From positions 1-9,951 of the forward strand of contig CAADSF010000312.1 of NCBI GenBank assembly GCA_900751035.1: a DNA stretch of 9,951 bases, written 5' to 3'. The number at the start of each line of letters is the position of its first letter. Position 1 is the stretch's first letter. A model generated the notes under the pieces. The model worked only from the letters and a program-made list of their open reading frames with translations, was not told the origin of the DNA and did not search any database. Below are positions 1 to 6,873 of the stretch, piece by piece. Origin of the DNA: an uncultured Oscillospiraceae bacterium. Lineage in GTDB: Bacteria > Bacillota > Clostridia > Oscillospirales > Oscillospiraceae. The position numbers and the translations under genes were made by a program.

Positions 1-51
1 AACTTCTATAAGTACATCAACGAAAAGTATCCGACCATCGTCACTCCGTAA
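1..51 (+). CDS. C-terminal end of a gene cut by the window edge, probably a sugar-binding lipoprotein
   Basis: Reading from base 1 gives sixteen codons (NFYKYINEKYPTIVTP) and a TAA stop. The peptide is too short to assign to a family from sequence alone. The call rests on context: it lies directly upstream, on the same strand, of two CUT1-type permease genes, and the order binding protein, permease, permease is standard and is repeated at 7058-9951. A stem-loop follows the stop, as it does after the binding protein ending at 8458. The reading frame is supported by the stop being placed just before non-coding, hairpin-rich DNA. The identity remains an inference. Confidence 0.5.
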   Translation, partial: NFYKYINEKYPTIVTP

Positions 52-62
52 TTTCATATACG

Positions 63-96
63 CTTCCGGGGCAGGGCAGTTGCTCTGCCCCGGAAG
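63..96 (+). other. Intergenic stem-loop 1, no U-tract
   Basis: CTTCCGGGGCAG (63-74) is perfectly complementary to CTGCCCCGGAAG (85-96). The stem can extend inward by three more pairs, one of them G-U, to a four-base loop at 78-81. The bases after it (GGCAATTTCAG) have no T-run, so it is not a typical intrinsic terminator. It lies 11 bases after a probable binding-protein stop and about 80 bases before the first permease start. Such hairpins are known to protect the 3' end of binding-protein mRNA and lower downstream permease expression; that role here is inferred. Confidence 0.7.
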
Positions 97-109
97 GGCA
101 ATTTCAGAT

Positions 110-149
110 GCGGTTTCGGGCAGACTGGCCAAGGGCTGCCGGAAACTGC
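110..149 (+). other. Intergenic stem-loop 2, imperfect, no U-tract
   Basis: Bases 110-123 (GCGGTTTCGGGCAG) pair with 136-149 (CTGCCGGAAACTGC) over fourteen positions with one G-G mismatch and one G-U pair, around a 12-base loop. It follows stem-loop 1 by 13 bases and ends 12 bases before the Shine-Dalgarno region of the permease that starts at 176. Its right arm resembles that of stem-loop 1 (CTGCC, then CGGAA or GGAAA), so alternative pairing between the two hairpins is conceivable. No T-run follows. Confidence 0.5.
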
Positions 150-175
150 ACCTGAATCAGGAAGGAGAGGGCCTT

Positions 176-1126
176 ATGCAGAAGACAAAAGCACCGAAAC
201 TGAAAACAAAACGCTCGAAGATCAGCTACGCAAAATGGGGCTATATTTTTATCGCGCCGTTCTTTCTGGCCTATGCGCTGTTTCATTTTGCGCCGCAGCT
301 GCTGACAATCTACAACAGCTTTTTTGAAAACTACCGCGAAGGGCTGACGCAGGTCGGGCCGAATTTCGTTGGTCTGAAGAACTACATCACGCTCTTCACG
401 CCCGATAAGAACGGCACGATCGACATCCTGAAATATGCCGGGAATACGATCGTGCTCTGGGTCTGCGGCGCGATCCCGCAGGTCGTGATTTCGCTGATGC
501 TCGCGTGCTTCTTCACGAGCTACCGCCTGAAGATCAGGGGCCAGCAGTTCTTTAAAACTGTCATTTATATGCCGAACCTCATCATGGCCTCGGCGTTCGC
601 GATGCTGTTTTATATGCTGTTCTCCAACGTCGGCCCAATCAATCAGATTCTGACGCAGCTCGGCTGGATCGACGCGCCAATCGACTTTTTCAACATCCGC
701 TTTACCGTGCGCAGCCTCATCTGCCTTATGAACTTCCTCATGTGGTTCGGCAACACGACGATTTTGCTGATGGCCGGCATCATGGGCATCGACCAGAGCC
801 TGTTTGAAGCGGCAAATATCGACGGCGCGACATCGCTGCAGGTATTTTTCAAGGTCACGCTGCCGCTGCTGACGCCGATCCTTGTCTATACGATCATCAC
901 GGCGCTCATCGGCGGCCTGCAGATGTTCGATGTTCCGCAGGTTCTGACCAACGCGCTCGGTACGCCGAACCGCACCTCGACGACGCTTGTCATGTACCTC
1001 AACAACTATCTCAAGACGAGCAAGAACTACGGTATGTCCGGCGCAATTTCCGTCGTGATCTTCATCATCACGGGCCTGCTGAGCCTTGTGGTGTTCAAGT
1101 CGCTGACGAAGCAGGAAGAAAACTGA
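176..1126 (+). CDS. CUT1-family sugar ABC transporter permease (MalF/UgpA-like subunit)
   Basis: This 316-residue integral membrane protein is one half of the membrane channel of a carbohydrate ABC importer. After a basic cytoplasmic N-terminus (residues 1-20) comes a first membrane segment (about 21-45, WGYIFIAPFFLAYALF), then further hydrophobic stretches near 90-113, 127-152, 180-204, 234-250 and 288-308. The EAA loop that docks on the ATPase is plain at about 211-230: EAANIDGATS, then F, K and LP. Length and topology fit the MalF/UgpA class. I chose the ATG at 176 because GAAGGAGAGG lies just upstream; the frame stays open further upstream but only through the hairpin region. Its partner follows 13 bases after the stop. 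The substrate cannot be read from the sequence. Confidence 0.93.
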   Translation: MQKTKAPKLKTKRSKISYAKWGYIFIAPFFLAYALFHFAPQLLTIYNSFFENYREGLTQVGPNFVGLKNYITLFTPDKNGTIDILKYAGNTIVLWVCGAIPQVVISLMLACFFTSYRLKIRGQQFFKTVIYMPNLIMASAFAMLFYMLFSNVGPINQILTQLGWIDAPIDFFNIRFTVRSLICLMNFLMWFGNTTILLMAGIMGIDQSLFEAANIDGATSLQVFFKVTLPLLTPILVYTIITALIGGLQMFDVPQVLTNALGTPNRTSTTLVMYLNNYLKTSKNYGMSGAISVVIFIITGLLSLVVFKSLTKQEEN

Positions 1127-1139
1127 GGGGGTGCGGGCA

Positions 1140-2009
1140 ATGAAACGTAATTTAGCCGACAGCCGCAAAGCAAGGGCTATGCTGACGCTGAGCCGCGTGC
1201 TGGTCTACGCGCTGCTGATCTTCTTATCCATTCTCTGCCTGTTCTCGTTCTATATGCTGATCGTCAACGCCTCCCGAACCAACGCGGACCTGCAGGGCGG
1301 CTTCAAGGCGCTGCCGCAGGGGCATTTTCTGGAGAACCTCAAAAACGCGTGGAACGACAGCTCCATTAACATCCCGCGCGGTATGCTCAACAGCTTTATC
1401 ATTGCAGCCGCGACAGCCATCCTGTCCACCTATTTTTCCGCGTTGACCGCGTATGGCCTGCACGCCTACAATTTTAAGCTCAAACGCGCCGCGTTCCTGT
1501 TCATCATGGCCGTCATGGTCATCCCAAAGCAGGTTTCCGCCGCCGGCTTTGTCCAGCTGTGCTACAAGCTGAAGCTGACCAACAGCTATCTGCCGCTCAT
1601 CCTCCCCGGCATCGCAGCGCCGGTTGTGTTCTTCTATATGATCCAGTACATGAAGAGCGTTCTTCCCATGGAAATCGTGGAGGCCGCACGTGTCGACGGC
1701 TCCGGTGAGTTCTTTACCTTCAACCGTATCGTGCTGCCCATGCTGAAGCCCGCCATCTCCGTGCAGCTGATCTTCACGTTTGTCGAGTCGTGGAACAACT
1801 ATTTCCTGCCCGCCCTGCTGCTCGATAAAGCGGAAATGAAGACTGTCCCGATTATGATTGCACAGCTTCGCGCGGCGGACTACTCGAAATTTGACCTCGG
1901 CAAGGTCTATATGTTCATTTTGCTCGCCATCCTGCCGGTGCTGCTTGTGTACATCTTCCTCTCGCGCTATATCGTCAAGGGCGTGACCGCCGGCTCCGTC
2001 AAGGGCTGA
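1140..2009 (+). CDS. CUT1-family sugar ABC transporter permease (MalG/UgpE-like subunit)
   Basis: The 289-residue product is the second permease subunit, expected to pair with the protein encoded just upstream. A first membrane segment spans about 18-42 and further hydrophobic stretches lie near 84-108, 117-139, 150-170, 205-228 and 257-277. The EAA loop stands at about 181-200 (EAARVDGSGE, then LP), and the C-terminus ends VTAGSVKG, the short glycine-rich tail usual in MalG-type subunits (compare the common GLTxGAVKG ending). The start is ATG 1140, eight bases after AGGGGG; a GTG at 1131 is in frame but overlaps that ribosome site. No ATPase gene follows: the operon stops at the convergent terminator near 2114, so a shared ATPase encoded elsewhere is likely. 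Confidence 0.93.
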   Translation: MKRNLADSRKARAMLTLSRVLVYALLIFLSILCLFSFYMLIVNASRTNADLQGGFKALPQGHFLENLKNAWNDSSINIPRGMLNSFIIAAATAILSTYFSALTAYGLHAYNFKLKRAAFLFIMAVMVIPKQVSAAGFVQLCYKLKLTNSYLPLILPGIAAPVVFFYMIQYMKSVLPMEIVEAARVDGSGEFFTFNRIVLPMLKPAISVQLIFTFVESWNNYFLPALLLDKAEMKTVPIMIAQLRAADYSKFDLGKVYMFILLAILPVLLVYIFLSRYIVKGVTAGSVKG

Positions 2010-2113
2010 GATGCCGCGCCGCAGGCGATTTGATCATCGGTTACTCAAGCACCGCGATTATTTATCAAGCTCAGCATACAAGGAGAACGTTTTGAAAGCA
2101 GGCTTGAATTCAA
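2010..2113 (+). other. Convergent spacer with an orphan ribosome-site and TTG start
   Basis: This stretch lies between the permease stop and the terminator hairpin. It contains AAGGAG (2080-2085) followed, six bases on, by TTG at 2092, a well-formed translation start. The frame that follows runs into the terminator and then antisense through the 3' end of the response regulator gene, stopping at 2250 after 52 unconvincing codons. A palindrome TTGAATTCAA sits at 2104-2113. The start may be the remnant of a third operon gene that was lost, or chance. I see no intact gene here. Confidence 0.3.
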
Positions 2114-2151
2114 AAGCCGGCCATTTCTGCTTCAGCGGAAATGGCCGGCTT
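2114..2151 (-). terminator. Hairpin terminator between convergent operons
   Basis: AAGCCGGCCATTTC (2114-2127) is perfectly complementary to GAAATGGCCGGCTT (2138-2151). Read on the plus strand the stem continues through T-G, G-C and C-G pairs to a TTCA loop. Read on the minus strand it is followed by TTGAATT, giving a run of four T including the stem end, 13 bases after the response regulator stop. On the plus strand the following bases (CACGCGTTTATCC) are less T-rich. It therefore suits the regulator operon best, and may also stop the permease operon arriving from the left. Confidence 0.8.
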
Positions 2152-2164
2152 CACGCGTTTATCC

Positions 2165-3703
2165 TCAGGGGATGCTTCCAGCTGCGCTGCTTTTCCGGCG
2201 CTGCGCCTGTGTCTGGTACTCCTTGGCGGATATGCCTGTATATTTCTTGAAAACGTGGCTGAAGTAGGTGGTGTCCTCAAAGCCGACGCGCTGCGCGATC
2301 TCAAAGATCTTGAGATTTTGTTCCGCCAGCAGGTGCTTTGCGTATTCTATTTTTTTGCTGGTAATCGTGTCCATGATCGTTTTCCCGGTCTTTTGCCTGA
2401 AAAACCGGCTGAGATAGCCCGGACTGACATGAACGGCTGCAGCGATGTCCTTCAGTGTGAGCACCTCACAAAAATGACGATCTATGTACGTTTGCACGCC
2501 TGCAAGCAAGTGATTCCCTTCTGAAAGAGCTTGCGAGATATACTGACAGGCCGAACAGAAAAGCTCTGTTTGAAGCTGTATGCACTCGTGGTGAAATTGT
2601 GCGCGCTCCAATGCCTGCGTCCATTGTTCCTCATCAATATCCAGTGCATCCAAATCAGCTCCGTAGCTTTCAAGCGCACTGCGGCACAGATGGAGGATCA
2701 TTCGTGCAGTCTCCTTTACCTGCGTGTCCGGCTGCGCTTTCTCTATCTGCAATGAAGCGATTTCGGAAAGGATTTCGCAGCCGACAGTCTGATCACCGCT
2801 CCGCAGGCAGCGGTTCAGCGCAGCAAATTGCGCTGCATAGGTCGGTGCCTTCGCAGGCTTGCCTGGCTGATAGACATGAATCTCGCGCTTATCGTAAAAT
2901 CGATTTGAGATAGCCTGCTGGGCCTGCACAAACGCTTCCTGCAGATCAAAAAGTCGGTAAACGACAGAACTGATCCCCCAATAGAGTGTTTGCGCGCTTA
3001 GCTTTTGAAACATTGCCGTGCTGTTTGCACATATACTTAATACCTGCTTTTCTGGAACATCCATAAAAACCAGGACAAAGTCGTATGGGCCGACTGGCAG
3101 CAAAAACAGTTTTTCTTCCGATAAGAAGCTTTGCAGCAAAGTCTCGACCTGCTGCCGCTTCTTATGATCCCTTCCCGCATTTACGATCGCGACCTGATAT
3201 GCTTCGGCCTGCAGATTCTCATAGCCGCTCTGTTTTGTAATAGCCTGCATGGAATGGAACGTTCCATTTAAAATCGCCTTCAGAAGATAGGCTGATTGCA
3301 CTTTAAGCCCCTCCTGAAATATCGCCTGCTGTTTCAGCTGCTTTTTGCAGCGCTTGACTGCAGACACGATTTCACTCATATCTCCATTTTTTGTGACATA
3401 GTCTGTTACGCCATACTGAATCGCCTGCTGTGCATATGAAAAATCGGCAAAAGCAGTCAGCAGGATCATCTGAATATCCGGATACGTCTCATCTACCCAT
3501 TTTGCAAGCGCGAGTCCGTCGACCACGGGCATTTTTATGTCGGAAATCACGATATCCGGCTGTGTGGAAGCTATGATTTGCTTTGCACGAAGACCATTTT
3601 CGGCAGTGCCAATTACTTCACAGTCCAATGCATTCCAATCTATGAGCGTGCAAAGGCCCTTTCGCATTAACATCTCGTCGTCGACGATCAGGATTTTAGT
3701 CAT
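2165..3703 (-). CDS. YesN-type response regulator, receiver plus AraC-family DNA-binding domain
   Basis: This 512-residue cytoplasmic regulator should be phosphorylated by the kinase encoded just upstream and bind DNA to control sugar uptake genes. The receiver domain fills about residues 1-120: acidic pair D8/D9, phospho-acceptor D55 (ISDIKMP), switch T83 and K105. The lysine is followed by NGD rather than the usual proline. A variable linker region spans about 125-395. The AraC-type double helix-turn-helix is at about 399-500, with helices near 416-436 (LTLKDIAAAVHVSPGYLSRFF) broken as LTLKDIAAAVHVS then PGYLSRFF, and 465-488 (IFEIAQRVGFEDTTYFSHVF). ATG overlaps the kinase stop by 8 bp (ATGACTAA), with GGGAGG nine bases upstream, so the two are translationally coupled. 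Parts of the gene are markedly AT-richer than the kinase gene. The DNA target is unknown. Confidence 0.95.
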   Translation of the reverse strand: MTKILIVDDEMLMRKGLCTLIDWNALDCEVIGTAENGLRAKQIIASTQPDIVISDIKMPVVDGLALAKWVDETYPDIQMILLTAFADFSYAQQAIQYGVTDYVTKNGDMSEIVSAVKRCKKQLKQQAIFQEGLKVQSAYLLKAILNGTFHSMQAITKQSGYENLQAEAYQVAIVNAGRDHKKRQQVETLLQSFLSEEKLFLLPVGPYDFVLVFMDVPEKQVLSICANSTAMFQKLSAQTLYWGISSVVYRLFDLQEAFVQAQQAISNRFYDKREIHVYQPGKPAKAPTYAAQFAALNRCLRSGDQTVGCEILSEIASLQIEKAQPDTQVKETARMILHLCRSALESYGADLDALDIDEEQWTQALERAQFHHECIQLQTELFCSACQYISQALSEGNHLLAGVQTYIDRHFCEVLTLKDIAAAVHVSPGYLSRFFRQKTGKTIMDTITSKKIEYAKHLLAEQNLKIFEIAQRVGFEDTTYFSHVFKKYTGISAKEYQTQAQRRKSSAAGSIP

Positions 3704-5450
3704 ATGTGCGTTCCTCCCGCGGCAGATGGATCGTTACGGTAGTTCCGATCTGTTCGTAGCTCATAATGTGTATCCCATATGCTGGCCCATATAAATGCTG
3801 CATTATTTTATAAACGGTATTCAGCGCGACACGGTTATGACGGCTTCCGGCTGCAGGCAGATCAAGCGGCAGCGGGATCTCGCCGCTCTGCCCCTCGAAG
3901 CCGACGCCATCGTCCGCGACCACAAGCTCCAGCGTCTCGCTTTCTGCGCAGCCGACGGATACGTGGACGGTTCCGGAACCTTCCTTTGGCTCAATGCCGT
4001 GTCCGACCGCGTTTTCCACCAGCATTTCAATCATAAGTTTCGGGACAAGGCAGTTCAGCAGCGCTTCGTCCGAAATGGATACCTGATAGGATATTTTTTC
4101 GCCGAACCGCATCTGCTGCAGCTCAATATAGAATTTTGCATATTGCAGCTCCTGCGCCAGCGGGATTTTGACATCGCCTCCGCCGGAGAGCCTTGCCTGT
4201 GTCAGCCCGGCAAAGTTGCTTGCCATTTTGTGAATGTCGGCATTTCCGTCCATCTGCGCCATCAGCGCAATGCTGCACAGGACGTTGTACATGAAGTGCG
4301 GGTTGATTTGACTCTGTAAAAAACGAAGCTCGCTTTCCTGAGTGACAAGCTTTTTCTCATAGACATCATTGATCAAATGATCGATGGTATCCGTCATGGC
4401 GTTGAACGCCTGACTCATGGTGGAAAACTCCTGACAGTCGTATTGTGGAAGCTTGACGCTGAAATTCTGCTGGGCGACCTGCCGGAGCTGAAGCGTCATC
4501 TCCTGAAGCGGCCGCAGACGGCGGATAACGGCGAAAAATACGACGGCCGCGACTGCAAGCAGAAGCATGACGCAGGCGATCACATACGGCGCAGCGACCT
4601 GATATAAAAGCCGCAGGATCTGTACCGACGGAACGCCGACGGCGCACCGCAGGCCCATGCCGGAGGCTTCGCTGAACAGGAGATACCGGCTTCCTCCCAG
4701 CTTTCGCGTGTAGCAGGCGTCGTAACCGGTATCTGCCAGCTCACGCTGCTCCTCCGCGTTCAGCTGCAGTGCGCTTTCCGAGAGGATCACGGCCCCGCCC
4801 TTGTCAAACAGGTACCAGAACGCATCCCGATAGTCGGCGAGCTTTCCCATGATTGAGGTGACTGCGGACTGATTGACGACGAAGATCACTGTCCCGAACG
4901 GGTCTGCCCACCGGTCATAGGCGGTAAAAATGATGTACAAATACGGTGCGCTCGCGGTACACTGTACGTCCGTACCTCTTTCCAGGAAGGCGCGATAGCG
5001 CGCCAGATTGTCCTCGTCCAGCCGGAGCTGCTCGTTTGAAAGGTTTTCATGGTAGCAGACGACATCGAATGCGCCCTGCATATCCACAAAGTACGCCATC
5101 TCCACAAACGGCAGCCCCGGCGCGACAATGTTCTTATCCGAATAAAGATCGACAAGGCTTTGGAACTGCTCGCTTCTGGCATCGGATGCCTCGGCGGCCG
5201 TCTGCGGGCTTTTACAGACGCGCAGCAGGATATCCTCCAGCAGCTGTGTCTTTGTGGAAAGGCTCTGGCTGACGGTCTGCATGGCAAATTCGGCCTCGCG
5301 GTTGACAAACGGGCCCATAACATTGCTGATGAGAAGCACCAGAATCAGCAGACTGATCAGCAGCGTGATCAGCACAGAGCTGACGCTCAGCCAGATGAGC
5401 TGTCCGCGAAGCGATGGGGTGCGTATCCAGTTTCTGCATCGTTCCCGCAT
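3696..5450 (-). CDS. YesM-type sensor histidine kinase (HPK7-like, His_kinase PF06580 family)
   Basis: The 584-residue membrane kinase likely senses an extracellular sugar or a sugar-loaded binding protein. A first membrane segment lies at about 18-43, an extracytoplasmic sensor domain (Cache-like by size and position) at about 45-280, a second membrane segment at about 287-309, and a HAMP region at about 308-362. The phospho-acceptor is H385 in INPHFMYN, diagnostic of the YesM group. The ATP-binding domain shows an N-box (LVENAVGHG, N480), a G1 box (DDGVGF, 513-518) and a final GTTVTIHLP. The G2 region reads GSRHNRVALNTV (535-546) in place of the usual GxGLxNV. ATG 5450 is preceded by AAGG eight bases away; a stop codon about 14 codons upstream rules out a longer form. 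The regulator gene follows with overlap. Confidence 0.95.
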   Translation of the reverse strand: MRERCRNWIRTPSLRGQLIWLSVSSVLITLLISLLILVLLISNVMGPFVNREAEFAMQTVSQSLSTKTQLLEDILLRVCKSPQTAAEASDARSEQFQSLVDLYSDKNIVAPGLPFVEMAYFVDMQGAFDVVCYHENLSNEQLRLDEDNLARYRAFLERGTDVQCTASAPYLYIIFTAYDRWADPFGTVIFVVNQSAVTSIMGKLADYRDAFWYLFDKGGAVILSESALQLNAEEQRELADTGYDACYTRKLGGSRYLLFSEASGMGLRCAVGVPSVQILRLLYQVAAPYVIACVMLLLAVAAVVFFAVIRRLRPLQEMTLQLRQVAQQNFSVKLPQYDCQEFSTMSQAFNAMTDTIDHLINDVYEKKLVTQESELRFLQSQINPHFMYNVLCSIALMAQMDGNADIHKMASNFAGLTQARLSGGGDVKIPLAQELQYAKFYIELQQMRFGEKISYQVSISDEALLNCLVPKLMIEMLVENAVGHGIEPKEGSGTVHVSVGCAESETLELVVADDGVGFEGQSGEIPLPLDLPAAGSRHNRVALNTVYKIMQHLYGPAYGIHIMSYEQIGTTVTIHLPREERTYD

Positions 5451-5460
5451 AAAAATATCC

Positions 5461-5490
5461 TTGCCTTTCTGCTGTTCCTCCTGTTATGAT
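5461..5490 (+). promoter_or_regulatory. Probable sigma-A promoter for the binding-protein gene, extended -10
   Basis: TTGCCT (5461-5466) and TATGAT (5485-5490) are separated by 18 bases, and the -10 is preceded by TG one base away (TGtTATGAT), an extended -10. Transcription would start near 5497, giving a leader of about 33 bases before ATG 5530. The fit to consensus is good for one hexamer and moderate for the other. The call is by eye. Confidence 0.6.
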
Positions 5491-5514
5491 AGCACAAAAG
5501 GAAGAAAAGCTGAA
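5486..5514 (-). promoter_or_regulatory. Possible divergent promoter for the kinase-regulator operon
   Basis: On the minus strand TATCAT (plus positions 5486-5491) has TTCAGC (about 5509-5514) 17 bases upstream. The -10 hexamer overlaps the plus-strand -10 TATGAT almost completely. The -35 match is weak, so this is tentative, but only 79 bp separate the two start codons and the kinase operon needs a promoter close by. Confidence 0.35.
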
Positions 5515-5529
5515 CAGGAGATGAATCGT

Positions 5530-6828
5530 ATGATGAAAAAAGGACTGCTTCTGTGTGCGCTGCTTTTGTGCGTTCTTCTGACGGCCTGCTCTGCCGCAGC
5601 GGAAACGGAGCCGGTGTCCATCAGCTTCATGCACGGCTGGGGCGGAAGCGGGGCAGACCATGTCGGTATGCGCGAGCTGTTTGCCGCGTTCGAGGCAGAA
5701 AACCCGGACATTCACATTGTCTATGATACCTCGCCGGATCTGGGGATCGTCATGGAAAAGGCTGCGGATCTGCTTGCCGTCGACAAAGCGCCGAGCATCA
5801 TCAGCACCAACGGAAACGTGCAGTATGTTTCAAATGCAAAAAAGAAGGGCGTGGCGCTGGATCTGATGCCCTATCTGCAGGAGGACGCGACATTTGCCTC
5901 GGATGTCAGTCCGCAGATTCTGCAGGCGCTGCAGGAGCCGGACGGCGCGGTCTATACGCTCCCGGACGCGGTGGAATACATCGGCTACTGGTATAATGCG
6001 TCGCTGTTCCGGCAGGCGGGAATTACTGACACCGGAACGCCGGATGGAACGGTCGTGCCGCCGAGAACGTGGGAGGAGTTCTGGGCCGCGTGTGACGCGC
6101 TGGCGCAGATATCGCCGAAGACCGGCGCTGTACCGCTGCAGATGCAGGTCAGCCAGATGGGATTCTTTTTGGGCGCAAGACTGGCCGGCACGTCAGAGCA
6201 GGCGCTTGCCTTCATGCAGAAGGAAGCACCCGCGTGCAGCCGGGAGGATGCAGAGCTTGCGGTATCAGAGCTCCTGCGTGCGCTGTCCTATGACACGCAG
6301 CGCGGAAGCACGCCGGATATCCGGCAGAATTTCTTTGACGGCAAAAGCGCAATCTGTATTGACGGTGTGTGGGCCAATACGGAGTTTGACCAGACGACGA
6401 CAAAGCAGGAGATCCGCTATGCCGCGTTTCCCGGCCCCTCCGGCGAAATGACCGCATATGCCAATCCCGCAACCGGCTATGTCATCAGCAGCGACGGCTC
6501 CGCAAGGCAGATCGACGCCTGCGTGCGGTTCCTGAAATATATGCTCAGCGAGAAGGTGCAGGAGCAGATCGTCACCAAAACGCATCAGGCGCCGAGCAAT
6601 CCCAAAATTTCCGATGCGTGGATCCACGAGCAGGTGCCGGTTCTGGCCGACGCTGTACAGGTCTGCAAGCAGGCGGACCGGCAGATCCTGACGCTTTATT
6701 CCGTCCTTCCTGCCAAATCAAGCGCCCAGCTGGACCAGCTGCTGGAGGAGCTGCTGCGGGGAAAGGACGTGCAGCGGTCTATCATTTCCATCATACCAGA
6801 TTTGCAGCAGCAGAGCGAAAAACGGTAA
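5530..6828 (+). CDS. Carbohydrate-binding lipoprotein (CUT1/UgpB-like), kinase-linked paralogue
   Basis: This 432-residue extracellular solute-binding protein has a lipoprotein signal: basic MMKK, a hydrophobic core, then lipobox LTAC with lipidated C20. The mature part shows family signatures: FMHGWGG (34-39), LDLMPYL (110-116), WYN (154-156) in a YIGYWYNASLFRQAG segment, TWEEFW (180-185), NFFDGK (267-272), GVW (279-281) and FLKYM (334-338). These match, in order, the protein encoded at 7058-8458, so the two are paralogues. I chose ATG 5530, nine bases after AGGAG; ATG 5521 abuts that site and ATG 5533 is a further option. It is divergent from the kinase, has its own promoter and terminator, and has no adjacent permease in its transcript. 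A signal-sensing partner role for the kinase is plausible; a second binding protein for a neighbouring transporter is the alternative. Confidence 0.9.
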   Translation: MMKKGLLLCALLLCVLLTACSAAAETEPVSISFMHGWGGSGADHVGMRELFAAFEAENPDIHIVYDTSPDLGIVMEKAADLLAVDKAPSIISTNGNVQYVSNAKKKGVALDLMPYLQEDATFASDVSPQILQALQEPDGAVYTLPDAVEYIGYWYNASLFRQAGITDTGTPDGTVVPPRTWEEFWAACDALAQISPKTGAVPLQMQVSQMGFFLGARLAGTSEQALAFMQKEAPACSREDAELAVSELLRALSYDTQRGSTPDIRQNFFDGKSAICIDGVWANTEFDQTTTKQEIRYAAFPGPSGEMTAYANPATGYVISSDGSARQIDACVRFLKYMLSEKVQEQIVTKTHQAPSNPKISDAWIHEQVPVLADAVQVCKQADRQILTLYSVLPAKSSAQLDQLLEELLRGKDVQRSIISIIPDLQQQSEKR

Positions 6829-6873
6829 AAATAACACAAGCATATCAAAATATTACATCGTAGATGCCTTGCA

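Noticed and set aside
80..175. Longer N-terminus for the first permease, starting at TTG 80
   Set aside because: The extension would translate through both hairpins, has no ribosome site, and would add 32 residues before a normal permease N-terminus; ATG 176 has a strong GAAGGAG site.
104..1168. A 354-codon open frame on the minus strand opposite the first permease gene
   Set aside because: It mirrors the codon pattern of the true gene, is rich in Arg, Asp, Glu and His with no domain pattern, has no ribosome site I can see, and opposes a clear membrane protein with an intact EAA motif.
5451..5529. A small leader peptide behind the AGGAGG-like site on the minus strand, about 28 bases upstream of the kinase start
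   Set aside because: No ATG, GTG or TTG start follows it at usable spacing before the kinase ATG at 5450.
5894..6451. A 185-codon plus-strand frame inside the kinase-linked binding-protein gene
   Set aside because: The product is arginine- and serine-rich, as expected from an out-of-frame reading of GC-rich coding DNA; the binding protein in the other frame has clear family motifs.
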